The notes: generated from the letters alone by a model not told the origin. DNA of 64,000 bases from Deltaproteobacteria bacterium HGW-Deltaproteobacteria-6 (GCA_002840435.1 PHAT01000002.1:452696-516695); one strand, 5' to 3'; shown: positions 35,003-45,966, numbered from the stretch's first letter. Numbers and translations are program-made.

Positions 35003-36058
35003 ATGCTTATGAAGAAATCGCCAGTACGCTTACCATCAGGAACCAAAACAAAAAAAATTAATTTGGCTTTGCAGGGTGGCGGCGCCCATGGCGCCTTTAC
35101 CTGGGGAGTATTGGACCGATTGCTCGATGATGAGCGCATTGACATTGAAGGAATTGTAGGAACCAGCGCCGGCGCCGTCAATGCAGCAATCCTTGCCTAT
35201 GGCCTGGAAGCAGGCGGACGTAAAAAGGCGAAGGAACTTCTTCACCAGTTTTGGAAATTTAATTCGGAAAATTGCAAATGCTCGCCTTTTCAACCGACAG
35301 TCTTCGATAAAATCCTTGGCAGTAAAGGATCTATAGAATTTTCCCCTTACTGGCAGATGTTTGATATTCTTTCGCGCATGTTTTCGCCCTATCAGTGGAA
35401 TCCCAATAATACGAATGTATTTAAAGATATTCTCGAAGAGCTGATCGACTTTTCAATTCTGCAGAAGTCACGCAACATCAGACTTTACCTTTGTGCCACC
35501 AACGTATTAACCGGTCGCTTAAAAGTTTTCGACCATAGCGACATAACGCCGGAAATGATTCTGGCTTCCGCCTGTCTGCCTTACCTGTATCAGGCTCCCG
35601 AAATCAACGGGGAGTATTACTGGGATGGCGGTTATATGGGTAATCCGCCGATTTTTCCTGTTATTTATAATACGGATTGCCACGATGTCCTGATTGTCCA
35701 GATCAATCCGATCAATATTCCCCAAGTTCCCCGGAGTACGAATGAGATTTTCGACCGGATCAACACTTTGAGCTTCAATTCCAGCCTGATGCGTGAAATG
35801 AGAGCTATTTACTTTGTTACTTCTTTAATCGAAAAGGGTGAACTTGATTCCTCCAAATACAAGCATACGTTCATTCACACGATTGATGCCGAGGAGGAAA
35901 TGTCTAAACTGACCGCGTCGAGCAAAATGAATCTGGATATGGAATTTCTGAAATATTTATTTGATACCGGCAAAGCAAAAGCCGATGAATTTCTCACCAA
36001 TCATTTTGACGAAATAGGCCAAAAATCGTCAACTGATATCGTCGCAAAATTTTTCTAA
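35003..36058 (+). CDS. Patatin-like phospholipase
   Basis: About 351 residues from ATG 35003 (an upstream start at 34949 adds 18 residues of poor quality). The patatin features are NLALQGGGAHGAFTWGVLDRLLDD (oxyanion-hole GGGxxG), GIVGTSAGAVNAAIL (nucleophile Ser in GTSAG) and YYWDGGYMGNPP (Asp of the catalytic dyad in DGG). The family hydrolyses acyl esters of phospholipids or lysophospholipids by a Ser-Asp dyad. It follows the acyltransferase-like gene, so lipid remodelling is a reasonable guess. No signal peptide. Confidence 0.9.
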   Translation: MLMKKSPVRLPSGTKTKKINLALQGGGAHGAFTWGVLDRLLDDERIDIEGIVGTSAGAVNAAILAYGLEAGGRKKAKELLHQFWKFNSENCKCSPFQPTVFDKILGSKGSIEFSPYWQMFDILSRMFSPYQWNPNNTNVFKDILEELIDFSILQKSRNIRLYLCATNVLTGRLKVFDHSDITPEMILASACLPYLYQAPEINGEYYWDGGYMGNPPIFPVIYNTDCHDVLIVQINPINIPQVPRSTNEIFDRINTLSFNSSLMREMRAIYFVTSLIEKGELDSSKYKHTFIHTIDAEEEMSKLTASSKMNLDMEFLKYLFDTGKAKADEFLTNHFDEIGQKSSTDIVAKFF

Positions 36059-36229
36059 CGCTTATCCAAGAGGCGTTATGCAGACAGCATACATCATTCC
36101 CTTTGTCCGCCAACTTCCGGGCCAGCCGGAATTTTATCAAAGCAATCATAATTATTAATCCGTTCATCATTATCTTGCCTCAAAATCCGGGATGCGATAT
36201 AAACGCAAATCCAAAATTTGGGATGTCCG

Positions 36230-37360
36230 ATGAAAAAGAAGCCCGGTAGTCAGACAAAACTGAAAAAAGATGTATTAGAACAAAGCCTTTGTACGGGCTG
36301 CGGGGCTTGTGTCGGCCTGTGCCCATACCAGGTTGTCTATGCGGACCGGACAGTCCAGCTTTTTGACTGCGACTTGCAGGATGGCAAGTGCTACGCTTTT
36401 TGCCCCCGGACGCCTGCCGACTATCAGCAAATTCGGGAAAAACTTTTTGATGTTGATGATTTAACGCCGGAAATCGGCGCGGTGAAAGGCTATTATTTAT
36501 CGCGGGCTGCCGATCCTCAGGTGCGCGCAAAGGCCCAGCACGGCGGCACGGTTACGGCGCTTTTGGAACTGGCGATGGCCGAAGGATTGATCGGCTCCGC
36601 GATTGTGTCTTCACATCATGAGGAACAGGCGCAGGAGGGCCGGCTGATCGAAGCTCAAGGTCAGTTGCGCGATTATGCAAAAAGCAGATTTACCGTATCG
36701 CCGACCGTTGCCGCTCTCCATCGTCTGTCTTCCGGGACAACCACTAAAGTAGGCATTGTTGCGACGCCCTGCCAGGCGCTGGCGCTGGCTAAAATGAAGA
36801 CGGCAAAAATTTCCGGCTATACCAGAGCCGAATCGATTGGTCTCGTGATCGGTCTCTTTTGCGGCTGGACGCTTTCCATGGAAAAATTTCAGAACCTCCT
36901 TAAAAAATATCATCTATCCCCTGAAGCGCTGACCGGTATGGATATTCCGGCAGGGAAAAATATTCTGGAACTTCAGATACCGCAGGGCAGGGCAGGCATA
37001 CCAATGGCCGAAGTGGATGCCTGTGTGCGGACGGCTTGCCGGTATTGCATCGACAGCACAGCCGAGTTTGCCGATCTGTCTGTCGGAGCGGCGCGTTACG
37101 GAGGCGACTGTGATGAAATGCGCGGCTGGAACCAGATCATTGTGCGATCCGCTTCGGGCAGGGGTTTGATCGAGCTGGCGCAGAAAAAAGGTGTTCTGGA
37201 AGTCCGCGAAGCCCCGGCGTCAGCCTTGCAGGCGTTGAAAAACGCGGCAGCGGAAAAAAAGAGAAAAGCATTAAAAAATATTGTGGAAAAAAGCCGTTCG
37301 GTAAAAAAATTATTGTATCTGAACAGCGACGATCCGGTGGTAAAGAAGTATTTAAAATAA
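36230..37360 (+). CDS. FrhB-like coenzyme F420 hydrogenase/dehydrogenase beta-subunit family protein
   Basis: 376 residues from ATG 36230; an ATG at 36218 is possible. An N-terminal ferredoxin-like motif CTGCGACVGLCPYQV is followed by CDLQDGKCYAFCPRTP, then the FrhB N- and C-terminal domains (AQHGGTVTALLELAMAEGLI; IVATPCQALALAKM; LFCGWTLSMEKF; CRTACRYCIDSTAEFADLSVGAAR). Members move electrons between flavin or F420 and ferredoxin-type partners. In a non-methanogen the partner is uncertain. It lies about 95 bp before iorA, so it may belong to that electron-transfer unit. Confidence 0.85.
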   Translation: MKKKPGSQTKLKKDVLEQSLCTGCGACVGLCPYQVVYADRTVQLFDCDLQDGKCYAFCPRTPADYQQIREKLFDVDDLTPEIGAVKGYYLSRAADPQVRAKAQHGGTVTALLELAMAEGLIGSAIVSSHHEEQAQEGRLIEAQGQLRDYAKSRFTVSPTVAALHRLSSGTTTKVGIVATPCQALALAKMKTAKISGYTRAESIGLVIGLFCGWTLSMEKFQNLLKKYHLSPEALTGMDIPAGKNILELQIPQGRAGIPMAEVDACVRTACRYCIDSTAEFADLSVGAARYGGDCDEMRGWNQIIVRSASGRGLIELAQKKGVLEVREAPASALQALKNAAAEKKRKALKNIVEKSRSVKKLLYLNSDDPVVKKYLK

Positions 37361-37417
37361 GTATAGGGAAAAGTCTTGCTATCCGCAGGAATGGTTTTTA
37401 ACCGTTCCCCACGAAAT

Positions 37418-37455
37418 ACGAAATAAGAGATACGAACGACGAAATAAGAGATACG
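37418..37455 (+). repeat. 17-bp direct repeat just before iorA
   Basis: ACGAAATAAGAGATACG occurs at 37418-37434 and again at 37439-37455 (period 21), ending 1 bp before the iorA ATG. The second copy supplies the AAGAGA purine stretch that may act as the ribosome-binding site, so the duplication affects the translation-start region. Confidence 0.6.
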
Positions 37456-37456
37456 T

Positions 37457-39400
37457 ATGACAAAATTATTACAACCGGCCAAATCAAAGGTTTTATTTCT
37501 GGGCAATGAAGCAATTGCGCGGGGAGCGCTGGAAGCAGGCCTTTCGGTAGCCACGGGCTATCCGGGAACGCCGTCTTCCGAAGTAATCGAGTCGCTGGCG
37601 CCGGTTGCCCGTGAAAGAAATCTTTACGTGGAATGGTCGGTCAATGAAAAGGTGGCCCTCGAAGTGGCCGCCGCCGCTTCTTTTGCCGGTCTGCGTTCGA
37701 TGGCTGTTATGAAACAAAACGGCGTGAACGTGGCCTCTGATTTTCTGCTGCATCTGACCGCCTCCGGTACGCGCGGGGGGCTGGTGCTGGTCTCCTGCGA
37801 AGATCCCGGTGCCTTGTCGAGTGTCAATGAGGGGGAATCACGCTATTTCGCAAGGATGCTGGAAATGCCGCTTCTGGAACCGGCGGATTTTCAGGAAGCC
37901 AAGGATCTGACAAAGTGGGCGTTTGAATTGTCGGAGCAAATCGGCAATGTCGTGATGCTGCGTTCGGTGACGCGCATGTCACATGCCAGCGGCAATGTTA
38001 TTTGCGGGAAGCTGCCCGCCAAATCAAGGCAGGCGAGGTTTGAATACAACGGGTCGGTGATGGATTCGAGCCGCGGACCGATGATCAGCACGCCGGTTGT
38101 GGCCAAGCATCTGCTGCATCAGCAAAAACTTAAAGTCGTTGAAGACCTGTTTGAAAAGAGTTCTTTCAACCGGTATATCGGTCCGGCAAAACCCGAATTG
38201 CTGATTATGACCAGCAGCGCCTGTTTTCTTTACTCCGGAGAAGCTGTTGAAATACTGGGACTGCAAAAAAAAGTCGGCATTTTGAAACTTGCTACGACCT
38301 GGCCTCTGCCTCCCAAGCTGCTTAAAAAACATTTGCTCAAGACGGATAAGGTTTTAATCGTCGAAGAAGTCATGCCGTTTCTGGAAGAAAACATCAAGGT
38401 TCTGGCGGCGGGGATGATCAGTCAGATGAGCGGTAAAACCTTTTACGGCAAAATGGATCAAACGCTTCCGGCCGCCGGAGAGTTGAACCCGGATATCGTG
38501 GCCGATGCGCTTTGCAAAATATTGAAGGTCAAACGAAAAATGCTGCCTGCCGGTTATGCCGCTGAATTAAAGAAAGCCGCAGCATTGATTCCGGTGAGGG
38601 AACAAACATTCTGCGCCGGATGTCCGCACCGCGCGTCGTTCTGGAATATCCACAATGCCATAGCACTCGATGGCCGCAAAGGGTTTGTCTGCGGTGATAT
38701 CGGCTGTTATTCGATGGCGGCTTTATCGCCTGCGACCGGTTATCACACGATGCCCACGCTGCATTCGATGGGGTCCGGCACGGGACTGGCCAGCGGCTTT
38801 GCCAAGCTGACGCAGTTTGGTCTGGATCAACCCATTCTGACGGTTTGCGGTGATTCCACGTTTTATCATGCGGTGATTCCGGCGCTCATCAACGCGCAGC
38901 ACAACCGGGCGGACATTACCTTTATTGTTCTGGACAACGCCGGTACTGCCATGACGGGCTTTCAGCCGCATCCGGGACTGGCGGTAAGCGCGATTAAAGA
39001 AACAGTGCCTGCCGTGGACATTGCGGCGATCTGTACCGCGATCGGCGCAAAAGTGGCGGTGAGCGATCCGTTTGACCTTGCGGCCACCGGTAAAATATTA
39101 ACGTCGTTTCTGGCGGAAAAAGGATCGGTCAAAGTCTTGATCCTGAGACAGGCCTGCGCGCTCAGTCCCCAGAAAAAAGGCAGCAAGCCGTTCGATGTGA
39201 AGGTCAATGAAACCCTGTGTCTGGGCGATGCGTGTGGCTGCAACCGCTTGTGTACAAGGATTTTCCGTTGTCCGGCTCTGACCTGGGACCGGAGCAAAAA
39301 GAAGGCGGTGGTTGACGAGGTAATCTGCGCCGGCTGCGGTGTGTGCACGTCGATCTGTCCGCAGAAAGCCATTATAAAAACGGAGGTGACCCGCACCTGA
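37457..39400 (+). CDS. iorA: Indolepyruvate:ferredoxin oxidoreductase, alpha subunit
   Basis: 647 residues. N-terminal pyrimidine-binding half (FLGNEAIARGALEAGLSVATGYPGTPSSEVIE); TPP-binding half with FCAGCPHRASFWNIHNAI, FVCGDIGCYSMA and VCGDSTFYHAVIPALINA. The C-terminal iron-sulfur region has CLGDACGCNRLCTRIFRCP and the ferredoxin motif CAGCGVCTSICPQKAI. The enzyme oxidatively decarboxylates aryl-pyruvates to aryl-acyl-CoA, reducing ferredoxin, and works during amino-acid fermentation. Its product can be used by ADP-forming acyl-CoA synthetases such as the one at the left of the window. Overlaps iorB by one base. Confidence 0.93.
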   Translation: MTKLLQPAKSKVLFLGNEAIARGALEAGLSVATGYPGTPSSEVIESLAPVARERNLYVEWSVNEKVALEVAAAASFAGLRSMAVMKQNGVNVASDFLLHLTASGTRGGLVLVSCEDPGALSSVNEGESRYFARMLEMPLLEPADFQEAKDLTKWAFELSEQIGNVVMLRSVTRMSHASGNVICGKLPAKSRQARFEYNGSVMDSSRGPMISTPVVAKHLLHQQKLKVVEDLFEKSSFNRYIGPAKPELLIMTSSACFLYSGEAVEILGLQKKVGILKLATTWPLPPKLLKKHLLKTDKVLIVEEVMPFLEENIKVLAAGMISQMSGKTFYGKMDQTLPAAGELNPDIVADALCKILKVKRKMLPAGYAAELKKAAALIPVREQTFCAGCPHRASFWNIHNAIALDGRKGFVCGDIGCYSMAALSPATGYHTMPTLHSMGSGTGLASGFAKLTQFGLDQPILTVCGDSTFYHAVIPALINAQHNRADITFIVLDNAGTAMTGFQPHPGLAVSAIKETVPAVDIAAICTAIGAKVAVSDPFDLAATGKILTSFLAEKGSVKVLILRQACALSPQKKGSKPFDVKVNETLCLGDACGCNRLCTRIFRCPALTWDRSKKKAVVDEVICAGCGVCTSICPQKAIIKTEVTRT

Positions 39401-40020
39401 TGAAAACGCGAATCCCTTCAAAAACAATCAATGTCATATTAACCGGTGTCGGCGGTCAGGGCAATGTCATGGCTTCGCGCGTTCTGGCGGGCATGCTGGT
39501 GGATGCAGGCTATGTTGTTACCATCGGCGAGACGTTCGGCATGTCGCAGCGCGGCGGCTCGGTGATGAGCCATCTGCGCATTTCGTCCGACTCGGTGAGA
39601 AGTCCGCAGATTCCGAAGGGCGGAGCGGATGTGATTATTGCGCTGGAGCCTCTGGAAGCACTTCGTGTTCTGACGGTTTATGGTAATCCCCGGGTCAGTG
39701 TTTTGTCCAATTCCCGTCCTGTCTATCCGATTGGCGTCATTACCGGCGAATTGGCTTATCCATCCGATGAAGCCGTCAGGACGGCGTTTGACAAGTTAAC
39801 CGCTCGATCATGGATGATTGACGCAACATCCGTCGGCCTGCAACTGGGCAATCCTGTTTTAAGCAATATCGTCATGATCGGAGCGCTGGCGCAAACCGGC
39901 CTTCTGCCCTTGGACCGCCGGATGTTTGAAGATGAAATTAAAAAAACGTTGCCGGCTGACAAACGGGCCGTGAATTTGAAGGCCTTTGATGAAGGCGCGG
40001 CACTGATAAAAAACAGTTGA
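39400..40020 (+). CDS. iorB: Indolepyruvate:ferredoxin oxidoreductase, beta subunit
   Basis: 206 residues from ATG 39400, which overlaps the iorA stop (TGATG), with GGAGGTGA 11 nt upstream. The 2-oxoacid:ferredoxin oxidoreductase gamma-type domain is clear: NVILTGVGGQGNVMASRVLAGMLVDAGYVVTIGETFGMSQRGGSVMSHLR, then EPLEALRVL and NIVMIGALAQTGLLP. Forms the active enzyme with IorA. Confidence 0.93.
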   Translation: MKTRIPSKTINVILTGVGGQGNVMASRVLAGMLVDAGYVVTIGETFGMSQRGGSVMSHLRISSDSVRSPQIPKGGADVIIALEPLEALRVLTVYGNPRVSVLSNSRPVYPIGVITGELAYPSDEAVRTAFDKLTARSWMIDATSVGLQLGNPVLSNIVMIGALAQTGLLPLDRRMFEDEIKKTLPADKRAVNLKAFDEGAALIKNS

Positions 40021-40078
40021 CGACTTATCGTTGAAGCTTATATTAAAACTTCTAAATCATTGTTTGAGGTGAAAGTGC

Positions 40079-41287
40079 ATGGGAGATATCTACTCCGCGA
40101 TTAAAGTAAGCGATCATGTCTACTGGGTGGGCGCCATCGATTGGACCATCCGTGATTTTCACGGCTACACCACCCCCCATGGCAGTACCTATAACGCTTA
40201 CCTGGTGATGGCGGACAAAATTACGCTGATCGACACGGTCAAAGCGCCGTTCATGGATGAAATGCTGGATCGCATTGCGTCTGTTGTTGATCCGTCTAAA
40301 ATTGACTATGTTGTTTCCAATCATTCCGAACAGGATCATTCCGGATGTCTTTTTGAAGTGATTGATCGCATCAAGCCGGAAAAAGTATTTGCGTCCCCGA
40401 TGGGTGTTAAAAACCTGAAAGACATTTTTCACAACGACTATAATATTCTGCCGGTCAAAGACGGTGAGATACTCAGTCTGGGCAATATGGATTTAAAGTT
40501 TATGGAAACCAGGATGATTCATTGGCCGGATTCCATGTTTTCGTATCTGGAAAAAGACGGCCTTTTGTTTTCACAGGACGCCTTCGGCATGCACCTGGCG
40601 ACGCTTGAGCGGTTCGCCGACGAGCTGCCGGCCGAACAGCTTGCCTACGAAGCGGCGACGTATTACGCCAACATTGTTTTGCCCTACTCGCCGGTTGTGC
40701 TTAAAACCCTGGAGAAGGTTGCGGCAACGGGCTGGGCCATTAAAATATTCGCGCCGGATCATGGTCCCATCTGGCGAAAAGATTTAGGGTTCATCCTTGG
40801 TCTTTATCAAAGGTGGGCACAGCAGAAACCCGCGAACAAGGCCGTGGTGGTTTACGCCACCATGTGGCATTCGACGGAAATGATGGCCAGGGCGATTGCC
40901 GAATCAATGGCGCGGGAAGGCGTCCAGGTGAGGCTTCTTTCCATGAATGAAACACACCGCAGCGAGGTGGTTTATGAAGTGCTGGAGGCGGGCGCGCTCA
41001 TTGTCGGGTCCCCTACACTCAACAACAACATCCTGCCGCAGATGGCGGACGTTATGACGTATCTCAAAGGCTTGAAGCCCGTCAATTTAATCGGGACGGC
41101 CTTCGGGTCATTCGGCTGGAGCGGTGAATCGGTTAAAGATCTGGAAGCAATTCTCAAAGAGATGAAAGTGGAAATCGTCGCCGAACCGGTTTCCGTCAAG
41201 CACGTTCCCGGCAAAGACGTTCTCGAAAAATGTTCCGACCTGGGGAAATCGATTGCATCTGAACTGAAAAAGAAGCTATCCCACTAA
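40079..41287 (+). CDS. fprA: Flavodiiron protein (FprA family)
   Basis: 402 residues. The N-terminal beta-lactamase-like domain has the diiron ligands H82-x-E84-x-D86-H87 (NHSEQDHSG) and later His and Asp ([15 protein letters not shown]). The C-terminal flavodoxin domain from about 255 begins [23 protein letters not shown] and binds FMN. The enzyme reduces O2 to water or NO to N2O in the cytoplasm, protecting anaerobes. It is followed by rubredoxin (28 bp) and rubrerythrin, its usual electron donor and a peroxide reductase. Confidence 0.93.
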   Translation: MGDIYSAIKVSDHVYWVGAIDWTIRDFHGYTTPHGSTYNAYLVMADKITLIDTVKAPFMDEMLDRIASVVDPSKIDYVVSNHSEQDHSGCLFEVIDRIKPEKVFASPMGVKNLKDIFHNDYNILPVKDGEILSLGNMDLKFMETRMIHWPDSMFSYLEKDGLLFSQDAFGMHLATLERFADELPAEQLAYEAATYYANIVLPYSPVVLKTLEKVAATGWAIKIFAPDHGPIWRKDLGFILGLYQRWAQQKPANKAVVVYATMWHSTEMMARAIAESMAREGVQVRLLSMNETHRSEVVYEVLEAGALIVGSPTLNNNILPQMADVMTYLKGLKPVNLIGTAFGSFGWSGESVKDLEAILKEMKVEIVAEPVSVKHVPGKDVLEKCSDLGKSIASELKKKLSH

Positions 41288-41315
41288 TCTATCAAACCTT
41301 CAAGGAGGCTGGAAA

Positions 41316-41474
41316 ATGAAAAAGTATGTTTGCGGTGTCTGCGGTTATGTATATGATCCGGTCAATGGCGATCCGGAAAATGGTGTAGCGAAAGGCACGG
41401 AATTCAGAGACTTGCCGGAGGACTGGTCATGTCCGGTTTGCGGCGCCGATAAGAGTGAGTTTGCTCCGGAATAA
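41316..41474 (+). CDS. Rubredoxin
   Basis: 52 residues, a complete small rubredoxin. Begins [15 protein letters not shown]; the iron-binding cysteines are C6, C9, C39 and C42 ([12 protein letters not shown]). AAGGAGG lies 10 nt before the ATG. Carries single electrons from a reductase to the flavodiiron protein or rubrerythrin encoded on each side. Confidence 0.97.
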   Translation: MKKYVCGVCGYVYDPVNGDPENGVAKGTEFRDLPEDWSCPVCGADKSEFAPE

Positions 41475-41499
41475 CAATTTTCAATAGAGGTCAGGGACT

Positions 41500-42000
41500 A
41501 TGGACGAAAAAATTCGTGAAGCCTTGCAGCAAGCCTACACCGGAGAAGCGAAAGCCGCCCTGCGGCTCAAATTATTTGCGGATAAAGCGGATGCGGAAGG
41601 CTACAAACAGATCGCGCGCCTGTTTCGCGTGATTTCTTTTTCCGAAGAAATTCACGGTAAGCGTGCGCTCCGCGTACTCAAGGAAATTAAAACGACGGAA
41701 GAAAATCTGGCTGAAAGTTTTGAATCGGAAAAAAAAGTTGCGGAAATTGCTTACGACAGTTTTGTGAGAATGGCGGAACAGGCGGGGGACAAACCGGCGC
41801 TTTTACATTTCAGTCAGAGCCGGGACGTGGAAGAGACGCATGCCAACCTTTATAAACAGGCGATGAATCATTTCATGGAAGAACGCGAAACGGTTTATCA
41901 TGTTTGCAAAGTCTGCGGGTATGTGTCGGACGGTGTGCTGCCGGATGAATGCCCCATCTGCGGCGCGAAAAAAGATCAGTTTACAACTTTTGATCAGTAA
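41500..42000 (+). CDS. Rubrerythrin
   Basis: 166 residues. An N-terminal four-helix diiron domain (AYTGEAKAALRLKLFADKADAEGY; FSEEIHGKRALRVL; DVEETHANLY) supplies the Glu and His ligands, and a C-terminal rubredoxin-like domain has CKVCGYVSDGVLPDECPICGA. Reduces hydrogen peroxide to water using rubredoxin electrons. Third gene of the oxygen-defence run. Confidence 0.95.
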   Translation: MDEKIREALQQAYTGEAKAALRLKLFADKADAEGYKQIARLFRVISFSEEIHGKRALRVLKEIKTTEENLAESFESEKKVAEIAYDSFVRMAEQAGDKPALLHFSQSRDVEETHANLYKQAMNHFMEERETVYHVCKVCGYVSDGVLPDECPICGAKKDQFTTFDQ

Positions 42001-42044
42001 GAGGTTGTTTTCTGAACGGTAAAAGGGGCGGTGATGGGAGCACG

Positions 42045-42899
42045 ATGATGATTGCAAGGCGCGTAGTCTTCTTTATGCTGGTGCTTTTATTTCTGGTATT
42101 GCCTCAAAAATCCTTCAGTGCGGAAAAGCCGTTGTGGGAGTTAGGCGTCGGCGGCGGATTTCTGCTGATGCCGGATTATCGCGGTTCGGATAAAACCCGG
42201 GCTTATGTTCTGCCGTTTCCTTACGCGGTGTATCGCGGGGGGATCTTCCGGCTGGAAGATAAGCGAATATCGGCACGGCTGTTTGCAACCGACCGGGTGA
42301 TACTGGATGCGAGCGGATACGGCGCGGTACCGGTGCGCAGCAGCGACAACGATGCGCGGTCAGGCATGCCGGATCTGGACCCTACCTTTGAGTTTGGGCC
42401 GGCGATCCGCATCAAACTATTGGATTCCAAAGAAGACAAATATCGTTTGAATCTTTCGCTGCCGGTCCGGGCGGTCTTTTCCACGGATTTCAGCTCCGTG
42501 CGTTACGAGGGCTTTGTTTTCAGCCCCAGATTGAATTATGAGAAGGGTGATGTGATCCCCGACACAGGCGTTCGCCTGGGTATATCCGCGGGTCCGATGA
42601 TTGCCAATCGCGGCTATCATGAATATTTCTACCGGGTCGAACCGGCATATGCCACGGTGACCCGTCCGGCTTACGCGCCGAGCGGTGGTTACAGCGGTTC
42701 AACGATGACGGTTGGTCTGAGTAAAAAATACAAACAATTTATTTTTAACACTTTTGTCAGCGCTGATTATCTAAAGGGCGCCGCGTTTGAGGACAGCCCG
42801 CTGGTCAAAACCGAGACGTCCTGGATGGGCGGCTTCAGCATTACCTGGGTCTTTTTGAAATCGGAAAAGACGGTTACTGACGAATCAAAGCTTCAATAG
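42045..42899 (+). CDS. MipA/OmpV-family outer-membrane protein
   Basis: 284 residues. Signal peptide in residues 1-26 (RRVVFFMLVLLFLVLPQKSFSAEK). The mature part is a beta-barrel pattern of alternating hydrophobic strands: WELGVGGGFLLMPDYRGSDKTRAYVLPFPYAVYRGGIFRLEDKRI at the start and ETSWMGGFSITWVF at the end. MipA/OmpV proteins are outer-membrane barrels; MipA is a scaffold for murein enzymes in E. coli, but most homologues have no assigned role. Starts 45 bp after rubrerythrin. Confidence 0.85.
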   Translation: MMIARRVVFFMLVLLFLVLPQKSFSAEKPLWELGVGGGFLLMPDYRGSDKTRAYVLPFPYAVYRGGIFRLEDKRISARLFATDRVILDASGYGAVPVRSSDNDARSGMPDLDPTFEFGPAIRIKLLDSKEDKYRLNLSLPVRAVFSTDFSSVRYEGFVFSPRLNYEKGDVIPDTGVRLGISAGPMIANRGYHEYFYRVEPAYATVTRPAYAPSGGYSGSTMTVGLSKKYKQFIFNTFVSADYLKGAAFEDSPLVKTETSWMGGFSITWVFLKSEKTVTDESKLQ

Positions 42900-42928
42900 T
42901 TATGCAATTTGCTGAAAAGGGAAAATTC

Positions 42929-43351
42929 ATGCTGGTTCTCATCACGCGCTGGCTGGTCATTACCGTGGCCATATTAATTGCGTCCAATATTGTTCCCGGA
43001 ATTTCCGTGGATTCTTTGAAAACAGCCATTATCGCCGCCGCCATCCTGGGGATCATTAATGTCTTTTTGCGTCCTGTTTTGCTGATTCTGACGCTGCCGT
43101 TGACCATTCTGACGCTGGGTGTTTTTGCTTTTGTCATCAATGCGTTAATGCTGCTTCTAGTGTCCCATTTTGTTCCGGAATTTAAAGTCGATGGTTTTTT
43201 ATCTGCATTTCTGGGCACGTTGATCATCAGCCTGGTCAGTTGGATTGCCAATCGCTTTATTAACAAATCCAATAACAAGCCTGACGTGAACAATCGTCAA
43301 AAACCCGATTATATTGATCTGGAGCAGGGGGACGACGGGAAATGGCGCTAG
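42929..43351 (+). CDS. Phage-holin-like DUF360 membrane protein (YvlD type)
   Basis: About 140 residues from ATG 42929; an ATG at 42902 is also possible. Four membrane segments: [60 protein letters not shown] and [14 protein letters not shown]. The (I)[36 protein letters not shown] signature identifies the YvlD/DUF360 family. Called holin-like by fold, but these are chromosomal inner-membrane proteins, not lysis proteins. Overlaps mutS by 10 bp. Confidence 0.85.
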   Translation: MLVLITRWLVITVAILIASNIVPGISVDSLKTAIIAAAILGIINVFLRPVLLILTLPLTILTLGVFAFVINALMLLLVSHFVPEFKVDGFLSAFLGTLIISLVSWIANRFINKSNNKPDVNNRQKPDYIDLEQGDDGKWR

Positions 43352-45966
43352 ACGCGACACTCAACCTCACGCCCGCGATGAAGCAGTATGTCGAAATCAA
43401 GGGAAAATATCCCGACTGCATTTTATTTTACCGGATGGGCGACTTTTATGAGATGTTTTTTGAAGACGCCCTGACGGCTGCCCCCATTCTGGAAATCACC
43501 CTGACATCGAGAAATAAAACAAAAGAAGACGCTGTTCCGTTATGCGGGTTTCCCTATCACGCCGCCTCCGCCTATATTACCAAACTGGTGGAGAAGGGGT
43601 TCAAAGTGGCCATCTGCGAGCAGGTGGAAGATCCGAAGAACGCCAGGGGAATTGTCAAACGCGATGTGATCCGTGTGATCACGCCCGGTCTGGTGCTGGA
43701 TGAAGAGAATCTGAAAGCGGGAGAAAATAATTATCTGGCCTGTATTGCTTCCGGCCGTGACACGCTGGGACTGGCTTTTCTCGATCTGTCCGTAGGCGAG
43801 TTTCAAATTGGCGAGTTCGCAAGCCGCGACGCGCTTATTTCCGCAATGGGCGGTCTGGATTTCAAGGAATTACTGATCAGTAAATCATTTCCTGATCCGG
43901 TATTGACGAAAATGCTGGAGGCGCAAATGCCGGCGGGTTGCGTTAATTATATCGATGCCGCATCCTTTGAACCGGGTATGGCCGATGAAATCCTGGATCG
44001 TGAACTTGCAGCATCGGTTCTGGAAAAATCAAGAATAAAAGACCGGTTGGCGGCCAAAACCGCGGCAGCTGCCATACTGCGTTATGTCAATTCCACGCAG
44101 ATGATTCGCGCCAGTCATATTTCTGAAATCAAATATTACTCACCGGAAAATTACCTGATTCTGGATGAGACAGCCCGACGGAATCTGGAATTGTTTTCAA
44201 CCATTCAGGACAGCGCCCGCGCCGGTTCTCTTTTCTCTATGGTCAATGAAACGCTCACCCCGATGGGTGCAAGGCGTCTGCGCTGGTGGATGGGCTATCC
44301 TCTGGTTGCGCCCGAGAAAATCCGCGCAAGGCTTGCGGCTGTTGCCGAAATCAAGGACAATCATCCGGTACGGTCCAATCTTCGCAAGACGCTTTCGCGC
44401 ATCTATGATCTGGAAAGATTGGCCGGACGCGTCGCACTCCGGGTGGCAACGCCGCGCGACCTGATTGCGCTTAAATCATCACTGGCCGTTTTACCCCAGC
44501 TCCAATCTCTGTTGGCTGATTTTACCGCGCCCGCGCTGGCTGCGATTCGCAAAGAGACGACCGACATGTCCGCTTTGGTGGATCTGCTTTCCCGCGCGAT
44601 TGTTGCTGATCCGCCGCCCCGCACCCAGGATGGCGACTTTATTGCTTCCGGTTTCGATGACGGGCTTGACCAATTGCGCTCGATCAGCCGTGACGGCAAA
44701 AAATGGATTGCCCAGCTGGAGGCCAAGGAAAAGCAGGCCACAGGCATCAATTCACTCAAGGTCGGATTTAATAATGTCTTTGGCTACTACATTGAAGTGA
44801 CCAAGGCTAATGCCTCGCAAGTGCCGGCCTCTTATGTGCGCAAGCAAACGCTGGTCAACGCCGAACGCTATATCAATCAGGAACTGAAGGAATTTGAACA
44901 GACGGTGCTCAATGCCGAAGAAAAGATCCGTGAACGCGAAAATCAACTTTTTGATCAGCTTCGCGATGAACTGATGCCGTATGTCTCCGATATTCAGTTC
45001 AATGCTTTTCGCGTGGCTGAGCTTGACGCGTTTGGCGCGCTTGCGGAAGTGGCTGAAAAGTTTTCCTATACCTGTCCGGAAATCGATGAGGAAGATATCA
45101 TCAGCATCAGAGACGGACGCCATCCGGTGGTCGAGGCGGCTTTAAAAAAAGAAGGTTTTGTGCCCAACGATACGCTGCTGGATTTGCAGGGCAACCGTCT
45201 GCTGGTCATTACCGGCCCCAACATGGCGGGCAAATCCACTTATATCCGGCAGGTTGCTTTAATCGTGCTTCTGGCCCAGATGGGCAGTTTTGTGCCGGCG
45301 ACCCACGCCCGGATCGGCGTGGTGGATAAAATTTTCACGCGCATCGGCGCATCGGACAGTTTGATTAAAGGTCAGAGCACCTTTATGGTGGAAATGATGG
45401 AGACGGCGCAGATCCTGACGGACGCGACGTCCCGCAGCCTGGTTATTCTCGATGAGGTGGGCAGAGGCACATCGACTTTTGATGGTTTGAGCATTGCCTG
45501 GGCGGTAGCCGAATACATTCATGATTTCAACGGGCGCGGTATTCGCACGTTGTTTGCAACCCATTATCACCAGTTGACCGATCTGGCGGCATCCAAAGAA
45601 GGCGCTAAAAATTACAATATTGCCGTGAAGGAGTGGGGCGAAAAGATTATTTTCCTGCGCAAGATCATGGAGGGCGGGACGAGCCGCAGCTACGGCATTG
45701 AAGTGGCGCGGATCGCCGGTGTGCCGGCCGATGTTATTGCCCGGGCCAAGGAAATTTTGCAGAATCTGGAAAAAGGGGAATTCGACGAGATCGGCATGCC
45801 GCGTATTGCCCGCGGCAAGAACGCCTTGATGCCGGGTAATCCCCAGTTAAATTTGTTTGTGGAAAGCGAAGATGTCATTCTGGACGAGCTTCGCCAAATC
45901 GATATTTCTTCCATGACGCCGCTCGATGCACTCAATAAACTCAGTGAATTAAAAAGCAAGATATAA
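43342..45966 (+). CDS. mutS: DNA mismatch repair protein MutS
   Basis: 874 residues, full length. The N-terminal mismatch-binding domain has the [15 protein letters not shown] motif, in which the Phe wedge stacks on the mispaired base. The C-terminal ATPase has Walker [10 protein letters not shown] (residues 625-633), followed by [13 protein letters not shown] and the Walker B region [26 protein letters not shown]. Starts mismatch repair by recognising mispairs and loops. It begins inside the DUF360 gene, so the two are translationally coupled. Confidence 0.97.
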   Translation: MALDATLNLTPAMKQYVEIKGKYPDCILFYRMGDFYEMFFEDALTAAPILEITLTSRNKTKEDAVPLCGFPYHAASAYITKLVEKGFKVAICEQVEDPKNARGIVKRDVIRVITPGLVLDEENLKAGENNYLACIASGRDTLGLAFLDLSVGEFQIGEFASRDALISAMGGLDFKELLISKSFPDPVLTKMLEAQMPAGCVNYIDAASFEPGMADEILDRELAASVLEKSRIKDRLAAKTAAAAILRYVNSTQMIRASHISEIKYYSPENYLILDETARRNLELFSTIQDSARAGSLFSMVNETLTPMGARRLRWWMGYPLVAPEKIRARLAAVAEIKDNHPVRSNLRKTLSRIYDLERLAGRVALRVATPRDLIALKSSLAVLPQLQSLLADFTAPALAAIRKETTDMSALVDLLSRAIVADPPPRTQDGDFIASGFDDGLDQLRSISRDGKKWIAQLEAKEKQATGINSLKVGFNNVFGYYIEVTKANASQVPASYVRKQTLVNAERYINQELKEFEQTVLNAEEKIRERENQLFDQLRDELMPYVSDIQFNAFRVAELDAFGALAEVAEKFSYTCPEIDEEDIISIRDGRHPVVEAALKKEGFVPNDTLLDLQGNRLLVITGPNMAGKSTYIRQVALIVLLAQMGSFVPATHARIGVVDKIFTRIGASDSLIKGQSTFMVEMMETAQILTDATSRSLVILDEVGRGTSTFDGLSIAWAVAEYIHDFNGRGIRTLFATHYHQLTDLAASKEGAKNYNIAVKEWGEKIIFLRKIMEGGTSRSYGIEVARIAGVPADVIARAKEILQNLEKGEFDEIGMPRIARGKNALMPGNPQLNLFVESEDVILDELRQIDISSMTPLDALNKLSELKSKI

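Noticed and set aside
42929-43351. Phage lysis gene because of the holin-like name
   Set aside because: It matches the chromosomal YvlD/DUF360 family, overlaps mutS, and no other phage gene is nearby.
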